Of a DNA stretch of 44,362 nt, positions 32,558-39,841 are shown piece by piece. The stretch comes from Actinomycetes bacterium (GTDB lineage: Bacteria > Actinomycetota > Actinomycetes > Streptosporangiales > Streptosporangiaceae), in the NCBI GenBank assembly GCA_025964575.1, contig JAOPYO010000229.1, positions 1 through 44,362 on the forward strand, in the 5' to 3' direction. A program made the position numbers and the translations under genes. The notes under the pieces are model-generated. The model searched no databases and was not told the DNA's origin. It saw nothing but the letters and a program-made list of their open reading frames with translations. The stretch's first letter is position 1, and every line of letters begins with the position of its first letter.

Positions 32558-33004
32558 CTACGCCATACGTGACTGGCGGGCGTAGGACACGGTGGCCGGG
32601 ACCAGCACCACCGCCCCGAGGAAGAAGTAGGTGTTGATGGCCATCCCGGACCAGAACTCCATCGTGGAGTGGTCCGCCGCCACTCCATTGATGGTTCCCA
32701 ACAGGCCGTGGGGGGTGATGCCGGTCACCGTGAGCACGTTCTCGGCAATCCCGGGGATGCCGCGGACGATCAGCAGCACACTGCCGATCCACAAGGACGT
32801 CAAGACCGTCCATCGGGGGAGCGCACGCCCCCATGGACGGACCGTCGCCGAGGCGACGACCGCACCGGCGATCGAGATGCCGACGAGTACCAGGTCGTAC
32901 ACGATGTAGGCGGTGTAACTCCACGGACCGTCCCCGGTCGGGTCATCACCGGGGAAGATTGCCAGCACGATGTGCGATACGGCGAAAGCGACCAGCCATG
33001 CCAC
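32558..33004 (-). CDS. Four-TM membrane protein, possibly DUF3995-like
   Basis: A 148-residue protein with four hydrophobic segments (about 2-16, 30-51, 64-83 and 118-140). The loops carry PGDDPTGDGPW and LLGTINGVAAD, which resemble DUF3995-type integral proteins; the assignment is tentative. The first usable start is GTG 33004, yet the codons before it read RPGWPGYAS, which look like coding sequence, so a start may be upstream or lost. It lies 34 nt behind the luciferase-like gene and is probably co-transcribed with it. Confidence 0.65.
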   Translation of the reverse strand: MAWLVAFAVSHIVLAIFPGDDPTGDGPWSYTAYIVYDLVLVGISIAGAVVASATVRPWGRALPRWTVLTSLWIGSVLLIVRGIPGIAENVLTVTGITPHGLLGTINGVAADHSTMEFWSGMAINTYFFLGAVVLVPATVSYARQSRMA

Positions 33005-33038
33005 CGAGGCGTACCCCGGCCAACCAGGCCGAGGCCCG

Positions 33039-33881
33039 TCACCGCGGCAGGTCGGCGTGACGTTCGAGGAAGGTGGTGACGTCCGCTGGATTCTCCAGTG
33101 GCAGGGGGTAGACCACGAGCCGGTCGACGCCTAGGTCGGCGTAGCGGCGGGCGGTGTCGGCGTCCACCGGGGAGAGCTGCAAGAAGGTGATCTCCAGTCG
33201 GCCCAGCCGGGCCGGGCGTTCGACCTCGGCGGCCGCCTTCTCCAGCCCGGCAAGGTGTACGACGAGATCGTCCGGGCCGTCTCCGTTGCCGAACCAGCCG
33301 TGGCCGCGGGCGACCGCCCGCCGGAAGGCGGCCGGGCTGTGGCCGCCGATCACGATCCGTGGCCCATCCTTCTGTACCGGCCGCGGGTGCGCGTCGACGC
33401 CGTCGAACGCCACGTACCGCCCCTGATAGGACGGCGCAGGCTGGGTCCACAGCGCCCTCATCGCATCCAGGTATTCGTCGGTGCGGCCGCCCCGCTCCGA
33501 CATCGGCACGCCGACCGCGGTCATCTCCGGTTCGAGATATCCGGCCCCGACTCCGAGGAGCAGCCGGCCACCGCTGAGCACGTCGAGGCTTGCGACCTGC
33601 TTCGCGAGCACCAGGGGATTGCGCTGCGGCAGGATGACGATCCCGGTGCCGAGTTCCAGCCGCTCGGTGACGGCCGCGACGTAGGCCAGATGCACCAACG
33701 GGTCGAGAATCGGATCCGTCGGCTCCATCGGCGCGTCCGGTACCCGCGGGCTGGGCAGCACGACGTGCTCGCCGGCCCACCACGATCGGTACCCAAGCTC
33801 CTCCGCCCGCCGGGCCAGCCGGGCCGTCTCGACCGGACCCAGCGTCGCCTTGGCGTTCAACCCCATGACACCGAGCTCCAT
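33039..33881 (-). CDS. LLM-class F420/flavin-dependent oxidoreductase
   Basis: A 280-residue luciferase-like protein: WWAGEHVVLPSPRVPDAP, LGTGIVILPQRNPLVLAKQVASLDVLSGGRLLLGVGAGYLEPEM (about 75-118), DGPRIVIGGHSPAAFRRAVARGHGWFG and VDRLVVYPLPLE. The PQRNPLVLAKQVASLD..S.GR pattern is typical of F420-dependent members in actinomycetes. ATG 33881 is chosen because GAGGTG lies 7-8 nt upstream; a longer frame begins at 33974. It is divergent from a LysR gene with 125 nt between starts, a classic LysR-target layout. Confidence 0.88.
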   Translation of the reverse strand: MELGVMGLNAKATLGPVETARLARRAEELGYRSWWAGEHVVLPSPRVPDAPMEPTDPILDPLVHLAYVAAVTERLELGTGIVILPQRNPLVLAKQVASLDVLSGGRLLLGVGAGYLEPEMTAVGVPMSERGGRTDEYLDAMRALWTQPAPSYQGRYVAFDGVDAHPRPVQKDGPRIVIGGHSPAAFRRAVARGHGWFGNGDGPDDLVVHLAGLEKAAAEVERPARLGRLEITFLQLSPVDADTARRYADLGVDRLVVYPLPLENPADVTTFLERHADLPR

Positions 33882-33990
33882 GAGCACCCACCTCAATCGA
33901 TCAGGACGACGGCAATGTGCGACGACCGTTGATGGCCGCGCCGTCGCGACCAATCGTGCAGTAACGCGCGCCATCCGTCCAAGATCTGCT

Positions 33991-33998
33991 GTTATAAC
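33991..33998 (+). promoter_or_regulatory. GTTATAAC palindrome/-10 element of the LysR gene
   Basis: A perfect 8-bp palindrome that contains TATAAC (33993-33998), a 5 of 6 match to a -10 box, 8 nt before ATG 34007. No -35 box or ribosome-binding site is apparent, so a leaderless transcript is likely. The palindrome may also be bound by LysR. Confidence 0.45.
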
Positions 33999-34006
33999 CT
34001 TTGGCT

Positions 34007-34909
34007 ATGGATGTCCACGTCCGGGACCTGCGCTACTTCGTCGCCGTCGCAGAGGAACTCAGCTTCACCCGGGCCGCGGGCGATCGGCTCTTCATCTCCC
34101 AGCCGGCGCTGAGCAAACAGATTCGCCAACTGGAGATCTCCCTTCGGACCACGCTCTTCGAACGCGACCGGCGGACGGTCGCCCTGACCGTCGCGGGCAA
34201 GGCCCTCCTGCCACACGCCCGGCAGATGATCGAGCAATGGGACGTGGCGCGGCGCGCCGTGGCCGACGCCGCGGCGACTCAGGAGATGACCCTCACGGTC
34301 GGTTTCCAGACGAGCATCGGCCGCGGCCTCATTCCGGCTGTCACCGCCACGATGGAAAAGCTGCTTCCCGGCTGGCGGTTCCTGTTCCGCCAGATCTCTT
34401 GGGCCGACCCGACGACGGGACTGGCCAGCGACGAGGTCGATGTCGCCGTCGCCTGGCTGCCGGTCCCGGCAAGCGGCGACTTCTCGTGGAAGGTGGTCAC
34501 CGCGGAAGATCGATGGGTCGCCCTTCCCACCGGTCACCGCCTGGCCCAACGCCACGCCGTCCCCTTCGCCGAGCTGGCCGACGAGCCCTTCATCGCGCTT
34601 CCGCCGGCAGCCGGAGCCCTCCGCGAGTTCTGGCTTGCCAACGATCATCGCCGGGCACCGGCGCGGATCGCCGCGACGGCCGAAACCGCCGACGAGGCCT
34701 TCGAAGCGGTCGCTTCGGGACTCGGAGTCGTCCTCCTCTCCGCGGGCAACGCCGAGATCTACAAGCGAGAAGACGTCGTCTGCCGGCCGGTCACCGGACT
34801 CTCGCCCAGCGAACTCGCCGTCGTCTGGCGCACGGGAGACCACCGCAAAGCCGTGCGGGTCTTCACCGACGCGTGCTGCCTCTGCGCGGCGTCCGCGACA
34901 ACGCCCTAA
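34007..34909 (+). CDS. LysR family transcriptional regulator
   Basis: A 300-residue LysR regulator. The N-terminal HTH is typical (LRYFVAVAEELSFTRAAGDRLFISQPALSKQIRQLE, then LFERDRRTVALTVAGKALL). The effector domain runs from about 88 to 295, with the usual two Rossmann-like lobes. ATG 34007 is preferred to TTG 34001. It is transcribed divergently from the luciferase-like oxidoreductase gene, its likely target. A possible GGCCAGGC/GCCTGGCC hairpin terminator follows. Confidence 0.92.
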   Translation: MDVHVRDLRYFVAVAEELSFTRAAGDRLFISQPALSKQIRQLEISLRTTLFERDRRTVALTVAGKALLPHARQMIEQWDVARRAVADAAATQEMTLTVGFQTSIGRGLIPAVTATMEKLLPGWRFLFRQISWADPTTGLASDEVDVAVAWLPVPASGDFSWKVVTAEDRWVALPTGHRLAQRHAVPFAELADEPFIALPPAAGALREFWLANDHRRAPARIAATAETADEAFEAVASGLGVVLLSAGNAEIYKREDVVCRPVTGLSPSELAVVWRTGDHRKAVRVFTDACCLCAASATTP

Positions 34910-34914
34910 CACGC

Positions 34915-34938
34915 GGCCAGGCAGGACTCGGCCTGGCC
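34915..34938 (+). terminator. Hairpin after the LysR gene
   Basis: GGCCAGGC and GCCTGGCC pair perfectly around an 8-nt loop, starting 5 nt after the LysR stop codon. No T-tract follows, as is common in high-GC organisms. Confidence 0.55.
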
Positions 34939-35314
34939 ACAGACGTACGGAAACGATCGCCCAGAAGACACCCGCCGAGAACTCGTCGACCTTCGCGTTT
35001 CCGCAGTTCAGGACTCTTTCCATCGCGAGAAAGACAGGCTCATTACTTAAACGCGACCAGCTCTGGGTAGTGCGGACGGTCAGATGTAAACCGTCCGCCT
35101 ATGCAATGAAAAACTCCAGTCAAACCCTATATGTCCCGGTTTCGTATAAATTGCCGCCGGGAAGGGTAGCTACCGTCGCGCGACATAGATTGCAGTGGAT
35201 TCTAAGCCAGCGGCTGGCGTGATCGTCAAATTCCGCGCCACGGGGGCTCACCGTTCCCACAGAAATCCACCTTCAGCCTGCATGGGTTCGAACTTCCCCA
35301 AGAAGGGAATTTCC
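34939..35314 (+). other. Leader/promoter region of the triple-module cysteine-rich protein
   Basis: No gene is supported in these 376 nt. Composition falls markedly in GC from about 35030 to 35200, with AT-rich promoter-like sequence (TATAAAT-like at 35144-35152). A short inverted repeat, GCCAG and CTGGC around CGG, lies at 35206-35218. The drop in GC begins here and continues through the cysteine-rich gene. Confidence 0.4.
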
Positions 35315-35812
35315 ATGGGACTTCAGAAGCGCACGACAGCGACCACTTCCGGCCTCGGCCTCGCACTCCTTGTCACCTTCGCTCTCTCCCTAGCCCAAGC
35401 TCCGCAGGCCGCAGCCGCCCCAGCTTCCCCGAAATCGATGGTGGCCAATGCCTCGCAGGCTGCAGCAACAACCCGGATCTCTCACGTCAAATCTCCTGTG
35501 AAGACGTGCTACAAGAAGGGGAAAAAGACCTGCTGTAGGCAGGGAAACGGACCCCTCAAGTGCACATCTACCAAGACGAGAACCAAGACCAAGGCCAGGT
35601 CTAGGTCCAGTATCCCGAACAAATTCACGGTGACGTGCTACAAGAAGGCAAAGAAGATCTGCTGCAAGACTGGAAACAGCCCCCTCCAGTGCACGTACAT
35701 GAAGACCAGGCCCGGCCTCCCGAGCAAATTCACGGTGACGTGCCACAAGAAGGGGACGAAGCTCTGCTGCAAGCAGGGAAACGGGCCCCTCCAGTGCGGC
35801 AAGCTGCCCTAG
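35315..35812 (+). CDS. Secreted basic protein with three tandem C-x7-CC-x8-C modules
   Basis: A 165-residue protein. A signal peptide (KR at 5-6, hydrophobic 13-29, AXA-like cleavage near QAAAA 31-35) is followed by a Ser/Ala-rich spacer. Three near-identical modules begin at C65, C108 and C143. Each reads TCYKKGKKTCC-like then a QGNGPLKC-like segment, so Cys spacing is exactly C-x7-CC-x8-C (65/73/74/83, 108/116/117/126, 143/151/152/161). Linkers are Lys/Arg/Thr-rich; the protein is strongly basic. No known family recognised; the pattern recalls small disulfide-rich defensin- or knottin-like peptides. ATG 35315 has AAGGGA 6 nt upstream. A strong terminator follows. Confidence 0.82.
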   Translation: MGLQKRTTATTSGLGLALLVTFALSLAQAPQAAAAPASPKSMVANASQAAATTRISHVKSPVKTCYKKGKKTCCRQGNGPLKCTSTKTRTKTKARSRSSIPNKFTVTCYKKAKKICCKTGNSPLQCTYMKTRPGLPSKFTVTCHKKGTKLCCKQGNGPLQCGKLP

Positions 35813-35861
35813 TGCGGCAGCCGTACCTCGTGTACGGAACCACCTCCTAGAGGCGGCTCAG

Positions 35862-35897
35862 CGAGGACCCATACGCCGGTTGGCGTATGGGTCCTCG
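35862..35897 (+). terminator. 16-bp perfect hairpin after the cysteine-rich gene
   Basis: CGAGGACCCATACGCC and GGCGTATGGGTCCTCG pair fully around GGTT, followed by a T-rich GTGTTTGTGT. A smaller CCGTAC/GTACGG hairpin lies between it and the stop codon (35821-35837). A classic intrinsic terminator. Confidence 0.88.
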
Positions 35898-36013
35898 GTG
35901 TTTGTGTCCCGACCACCGCGCTCATGCGTTCCAGGTGGGCCCGCATGACCCCGGCCGCCTCGGGAGCTCTCCCGAGCAGATACTGCCGAGCGGATCCGCA
36001 TCACGCGGACTCG

Positions 36014-36047
36014 TTAAACGATGCGTTTAAAACAACTAGTTGACAAC
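36014..36047. promoter_or_regulatory. Cluster of palindromes at the promoter of the 36076 gene
   Basis: TTAAAC and GTTTAA (36014-36030, 5-nt spacer), the 10-bp perfect palindrome CAACTAGTTG (36033-36042) and GTTGACAAC (36039-36047) overlap in a row. The last contains TTGACA (36040-36045), a perfect -35 box about 30 nt before the ATG at 36076. Likely operator(s) for autoregulation. Confidence 0.55.
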
Positions 36048-36075
36048 GAATTGATTGTCCGCCACTGTGGCGAGC

Positions 36076-36501
36076 ATGACCGAGCACGCAGACCCTTTCA
36101 CCGCACCTGATCCCGCACAGACACGGCAGCAGCGAGAGATCACCGCGCTCTTCCGGATCACCGAACGCCATGCGAACAACGAGGCGCGCCGCAGATGGGA
36201 CGACCACGGGCTGCCCATGGGGCCCTTCGACGCGGTACAGCGGATCACGGTCTTGGCGGGCGGCAGCGAACAGCCCGAAGAGGGCGAGCCACCCGTGGAG
36301 GACGCGGACGTCATGGCCGCGCTGACCCTGGCGCCCCGCGCACGCGCCGAGCTCGACGCTCTGGAGGCGAGTCTCCTGGAGATGGCCAAGGGACGGGGCA
36401 TGACCTGGCAGCAGATCGCCTTCGGGCTAGGACTGGGGACCCCGCAGGCCGCCCGCCAGCGCTATGAACGACTCGTCGGCCGTACGGCAGCGAGCCGATG
36501 A
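36076..36501 (+). CDS. Small helix-turn-helix protein of unknown function
   Basis: A 141-residue protein. The C-terminal part has RAELDALEASLLEMAKGRGMTWQQIAFGLGLGTPQAARQRYERL (about 91-135), a helix followed by a helix-turn-helix like those of small actinomycete DNA-binding proteins. The N-terminal half is acidic and of unknown fold. ATG 36076 is chosen over TTG 36055. No ribosome-binding site is visible and a TTGACA box lies 30 nt upstream, so it may be leaderless. Its promoter holds three palindromes, suggesting that it regulates itself. Confidence 0.7.
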   Translation: MTEHADPFTAPDPAQTRQQREITALFRITERHANNEARRRWDDHGLPMGPFDAVQRITVLAGGSEQPEEGEPPVEDADVMAALTLAPRARAELDALEASLLEMAKGRGMTWQQIAFGLGLGTPQAARQRYERLVGRTAASR

Positions 36502-36602
36502 TCGCGGAACGCCCCTCGCCACTCCCCTTACCAGGCGAAATACCTGTTCATCGGCTGAGCAGGTCGCGCGCGATGTGGATCACCTGGCGAGGATTAGCGG
36601 CA

Positions 36603-36632
36603 CTTGTTCAATTCTTGAACAAGGTATTGCAG
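36603..36632. repeat. Copy 1 of a 30-bp regulatory-looking element
   Basis: Contains a perfect inverted repeat, CTTGTTCAA and TTGAACAAG around TTC (36603-36623), followed by GTATTGCAG. It agrees at 25 of 30 positions with the element at 39184-39213 upstream of the GAF-Fis regulator. It lies about 140 nt before the orphan kinase gene. Confidence 0.65.
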
Positions 36633-36773
36633 TGCACTCGTGGGAGGACGCAGGATCATCACTGACCGGAAAGAAACAACTGCCCCGGTTCGCCTGCGGC
36701 CGATCGGCATTCATGATGCCGTTCGCATGCCCTGGCTGGATACCTGCCTGATGGCGAACGAGGAGGATGCGGC

Positions 36774-37514
36774 ATGACCATGATGTTGGACGACCTTGCC
36801 GCTCAGGTGCAGACAAACCGCGGTTGGCAGGGCAACGACTGTACGGAACGGATGCTCGCTCAGCAGCGCCAGTTCGCCGCGGACGCCTCGCACGAGCTGC
36901 GAACGCCGTTGGCCGGGCTGAGGGCTCAGCTGGAAGAAGCCCGGCTCCACCCGGACCAGACCAACCTGCCCGAGTTGCTCGATGCCGCGCTGCGCGATGT
37001 CGATCGGCTGGAGGCGATCACCGAGGACCTGCTCCTGCTGGCGCGGGTGGCGGCGGACGCGCCGGCCGAGCGGGAACCAGTCGACCTGGCCGAGACGGTG
37101 CGGGCCGAGGTCTCCCGGCGGGCGGGCGGCCTCAACATGCGACTGCGACTCGAGCCCCGAGTGACCGTCAACGCCAACGGTAGCCAGATCGGCCGGTTGC
37201 TGGCCAACCTGCTCGACAACGCCCAGCGGCACGCGAAGCACACCGTCGAGATCCGGGTACGCCGCGTCGGCGCCCACGCCGAACTCACCGTCACCGACGA
37301 CGGAGCGGGGGTCGCCGTGCCGGACCGGGAACGGATCTTCGGACGCTTCACCCGGCTGGACACGGCCCGTAGCCGCGACTGCGGAGGCACCGGCCTCGGC
37401 CTGGCGATCGCCCATGACATCGCACAGACTCACCAGGGAAGCCTCCTGGTAGAAGATACCTCCGGCAATGGCGCGTGCTTCGTGCTCCGGCTCCCTCTCG
37501 CCCGACCTTCCTGA
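36774..37514 (+). CDS. N-terminally shortened orphan histidine kinase
   Basis: A 246-residue kinase core. H-box is ADASHELRTPLAG with H40, N-box LLANLLDNAQRHA, G1 DDGAGVAVPDRERIF and G2 GGTGLGLAIAHD. No transmembrane segment or HAMP precedes the H-box. The first 30 residues (MMLDDLAAQVQT...) look like the end of a HAMP helix with an insertion, so the gene seems derived from a membrane kinase that lost its sensor half. No response regulator is adjacent. GAGGAGG before the ATG shows it can still be translated. It may be soluble or decaying. Confidence 0.75.
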   Translation: MTMMLDDLAAQVQTNRGWQGNDCTERMLAQQRQFAADASHELRTPLAGLRAQLEEARLHPDQTNLPELLDAALRDVDRLEAITEDLLLLARVAADAPAEREPVDLAETVRAEVSRRAGGLNMRLRLEPRVTVNANGSQIGRLLANLLDNAQRHAKHTVEIRVRRVGAHAELTVTDDGAGVAVPDRERIFGRFTRLDTARSRDCGGTGLGLAIAHDIAQTHQGSLLVEDTSGNGACFVLRLPLARPS

Positions 37515-37610
37515 TCCGCCTCGCGCGGCGTGGCACCGTTTCTCACCAGGTTGGCGGTGACCCGTGGAAAACCGTTCGACATGGTAACCCCGGCCCTGCA
37601 GGGTTGGCCC

Positions 37611-37988
37611 ATGACCTTGAGGATTCAGTGCCTGAACATCGATTGTCACGACCCACAGGTGGTGGCCGGTTTCTGGGAGATCGCGCTCGGCTGGCGACGT
37701 ACTTACGAGACTCCAGAGCAGATCGTGTTGGAACCGCCGGCGGGAAGTGCCGAGGATGGTGTCGTGCCAGACCTGCTGTTCCTGAGGGTGCCGGACCCGA
37801 CGGTTGGCAAGAACCGGCTCCATCTGGACCTTCGGCCTGATGATCAGCAACGTGAGGTTGAGCGCCTGATCGCACTCGGAGCCCAGCGCGTATCCATCGG
37901 ACAACCAGCTGATGTGTCGTGGGTCGTGCTGGCCGACCCCGAGCTCAATGAGTTCTGTGTTCTCCGCCCGCTCCAGGACGACCACTGA
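37611..37988 (+). CDS. VOC-family (glyoxalase/bleomycin-resistance-like) protein
   Basis: A 125-residue protein with one pair of beta-alpha-beta-beta-beta units: LRIQCLNIDCHDPQVVAGFWEIALGW, FLRVPDPTVGKNRLHLDLRPDD and WVVLADPELNEFCVL. The histidine-containing HLDLR strand and the final glutamate in NEFCVL fit metal-ligand positions of the fold. The substrate is unknown. An upstream in-frame start (37530) is unlikely, as AGGG lies before ATG 37611. Convergent with the GAF-Fis regulator, with 14 nt between stops. Confidence 0.85.
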   Translation: MTLRIQCLNIDCHDPQVVAGFWEIALGWRRTYETPEQIVLEPPAGSAEDGVVPDLLFLRVPDPTVGKNRLHLDLRPDDQQREVERLIALGAQRVSIGQPADVSWVVLADPELNEFCVLRPLQDDH

Positions 37989-38002
37989 CCAGTGGCAAAG
38001 AC

Positions 38003-39079
38003 CTATGATTCGCTGACCAGGCGGTAGCGCCGCAGCTTCTGGTAGAGGGTGCCCCGCGAGATACCCAGCCGTACCGCCGCCGCGGATTTGTTGCCCTCAC
38101 ACTCGGCGAGCACGTTTCCGACGATCTCCGCCTCAGCCTGCTCGATCGGGCTGAGCCCCGACGGATGCGGGCTGGTCGGCCTACCAGCGCGAATGCCCTC
38201 ACCACGTCGGCCGTCGGAGGGTTTGCCGGCCAGCGGTAGGAGCACGACTCCGTCGGATGGTCTTCCCGGTGTCACCGGGTACACGTGGGCGGTCACGGTG
38301 CCGCTGACGCGGATCACCGTCGCCGCAGGCCCAGCTTCCTGGACCGCTGCCCACAGGCTGCTCTGGTCCAGGTTGAGCGCCGTCGCTGCTTCGTTGGCGA
38401 TCATGATGTGATCGTAGAGGGTTATCACCGGTCTGGTCGTCTCCGCACGGTAGGTGAGAAACGCATCGAGGAGCCGACGCTGTTTGGCGCTGGAGGCCGA
38501 GTACATCGCCGATCGGACCCCGTTGGCCAGTGAACGTACCGCCATCCGCAGAAGCTGATTCGCGTCGGCTGCCCGGCAGGTCACGTTGACGGCGCCACAA
38601 ACCTGGCCGGTTATGGGATGGATAACGGGCTCGGCGGCACAGGCCCAGCCGTGAAGTGGTTGCTTGTAGTGCTCCTTGCCAACGACCACTGCGGAGCGGC
38701 CACTCTCAAGAGAGATACCAACGGCATTGGTTCCGACATGCTCCTCGCCGAAGCGTGCTCCCTTCTCGAATTGAAAGCGATCGAGCCTGCGGCCTAGCAA
38801 TGGTTCGGAAACCCAACGCCAGCTCAAGTTACCGCTGAGGTCGGCCAGTGCCAGGCAGGTCGAGCTGCCTACGAGGACGTCGGCCATGTGCGACAGGACT
38901 GGTGCGGCAGTCCGCACAAACGCGGATTCATCGTCGACCTCACTATGACCGACCTCGAGATGCTCGGGATCCACGCCGCTCCACTGGGACCGGCGCCATG
39001 ACTTGACGATCTCTGCCTGCACACCGGCGGGATCTCCACCGGATTGGAAGACCTCCCATGCGTTTCGAGCCCCCGCCAT
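38003..39079 (-). CDS. GAF-Fis regulator lacking the AAA+ domain (AcoR-like)
   Basis: A 358-residue regulator (ATG 39079 preceded by GGAGGG). A GAF domain occupies about 50-180 (STCLALADLSGNLSWRWVSEPLLGRRLDRFQFEKG, HVGTNAVGISLESGRSAVVVGKEHY). A second region follows at 190-280, and a C-terminal Fis-type HTH at about 312-355 (EAEIVGNVLAECEGNKSAAAVRLGISRGTLYQKLRRY). The sigma-54-contacting AAA+ ATPase is absent, as in many actinomycete relatives that work with sigma-70-type polymerase. A 30-bp element with an inverted repeat lies about 105 nt upstream and has a copy before the orphan kinase gene. Confidence 0.88.
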   Translation of the reverse strand: MAGARNAWEVFQSGGDPAGVQAEIVKSWRRSQWSGVDPEHLEVGHSEVDDESAFVRTAAPVLSHMADVLVGSSTCLALADLSGNLSWRWVSEPLLGRRLDRFQFEKGARFGEEHVGTNAVGISLESGRSAVVVGKEHYKQPLHGWACAAEPVIHPITGQVCGAVNVTCRAADANQLLRMAVRSLANGVRSAMYSASSAKQRRLLDAFLTYRAETTRPVITLYDHIMIANEAATALNLDQSSLWAAVQEAGPAATVIRVSGTVTAHVYPVTPGRPSDGVVLLPLAGKPSDGRRGEGIRAGRPTSPHPSGLSPIEQAEAEIVGNVLAECEGNKSAAAVRLGISRGTLYQKLRRYRLVSES

Positions 39080-39183
39080 GGTCCCTCCACCGAACACCGC
39101 GTCACTGCTGACCTGGCTTATCCCTCCTGTCTACCTTCCCACTACCTTCTCGGCATGGCCCGGGCCGCGAGAATTGGCAATAC

Positions 39184-39213
39184 CTTGCCCAACTCTTGAA
39201 CAAGGTGTTACAG
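39184..39213. repeat. Copy 2 of the 30-bp element, upstream of the GAF-Fis gene
   Basis: An imperfect inverted repeat CCTTGCCCAA/TTGAACAAGG around CTC (39183-39205), followed by TGTTACAG. Twenty-five of 30 positions match the element at 36603-36632, including an unbroken CTTGAACAAGGT core. Inferred binding site of the GAF-Fis regulator. Confidence 0.65.
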
Positions 39214-39262
39214 GCTCTTTCCACTCGACCCACGGCCACGATTCAGCGAATCCCACCAGAGA

Positions 39263-39726
39263 TCACCATTGGACTGCCTGTTCGGGATTCGCCGGCTCAG
39301 CATCCGCTACCCAGCCCGCGGCCAGGACCAATCCGGTCGCGCGGTCGGCGGCCAGGAAACCAAAAGGCCGATCGAAGGTCACGTGAACCATTGTGACCTG
39401 GGCCGACGGCCTGAACGCCGAACCCGCCATTGGAGCGATGATGGTCACGGCGGCCGCCTCGAACCCCTTCGCGGTGAAGGTGGCGACGGCATCCTGACGC
39501 GCCTGCTGAACAGCGAGCGGCACGCTGCTGATGCCCGCCGGGCCGCCTCAGCCGCGTCAACGCCGATCGCCGCCTCCAGCTCCGCCCGGCCCGGCCCCGC
39601 TGCCGCCGATGCCAAGAACGCCAACAGCGGCCAGACCCCCGCCCCGGCGAACACGACCGACTCACCCGAACACTTCGCCGCCCACCTGGCGGTCAGCGCG
39701 TTCACCTGACTGATCATGCCCGGCAT
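39263..39726 (-). pseudogene. Serpin gene with internal deletion and frameshift
   Basis: From ATG 39726 the N-terminal serpin helix region is readable (VNALTARWAAKCSGE, FAGAGVWPLLAFLASAA, RAELEAAIGVDAAEAARRASAACR). Near 39515-39530 the homology switches frame to the serpin C-terminus: KGFEAAAVTIIAP, which is the reactive-loop hinge, then VTFDRPFGFLAADRATGLVLAAGWVAD, ending at 39263. About 200 central residues of a normal 370-400-residue serpin are missing. Neither part can form an inhibitor. Inferred to be a pseudogene from a single deletion; the family assignment rests on the hinge and the C-terminal FDRPFGFL motif. Confidence 0.75.
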
Positions 39727-39841
39727 CTTCGCACGCGCCTCGCCCGCCTATCACTGAACAGCTCGCCCGGTGACCGGATCGGTCCGCGGTGAGGCCCGAT
39801 AGTGTCTTTTGGCGACCGTCGCGAGAGGTCAGGATCGAGCC

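Noticed and set aside
35278..35300. A GGGTTCGAA-like T-arm that could suggest a tRNA
   Set aside because: No acceptor, D or anticodon stems can be formed around it.
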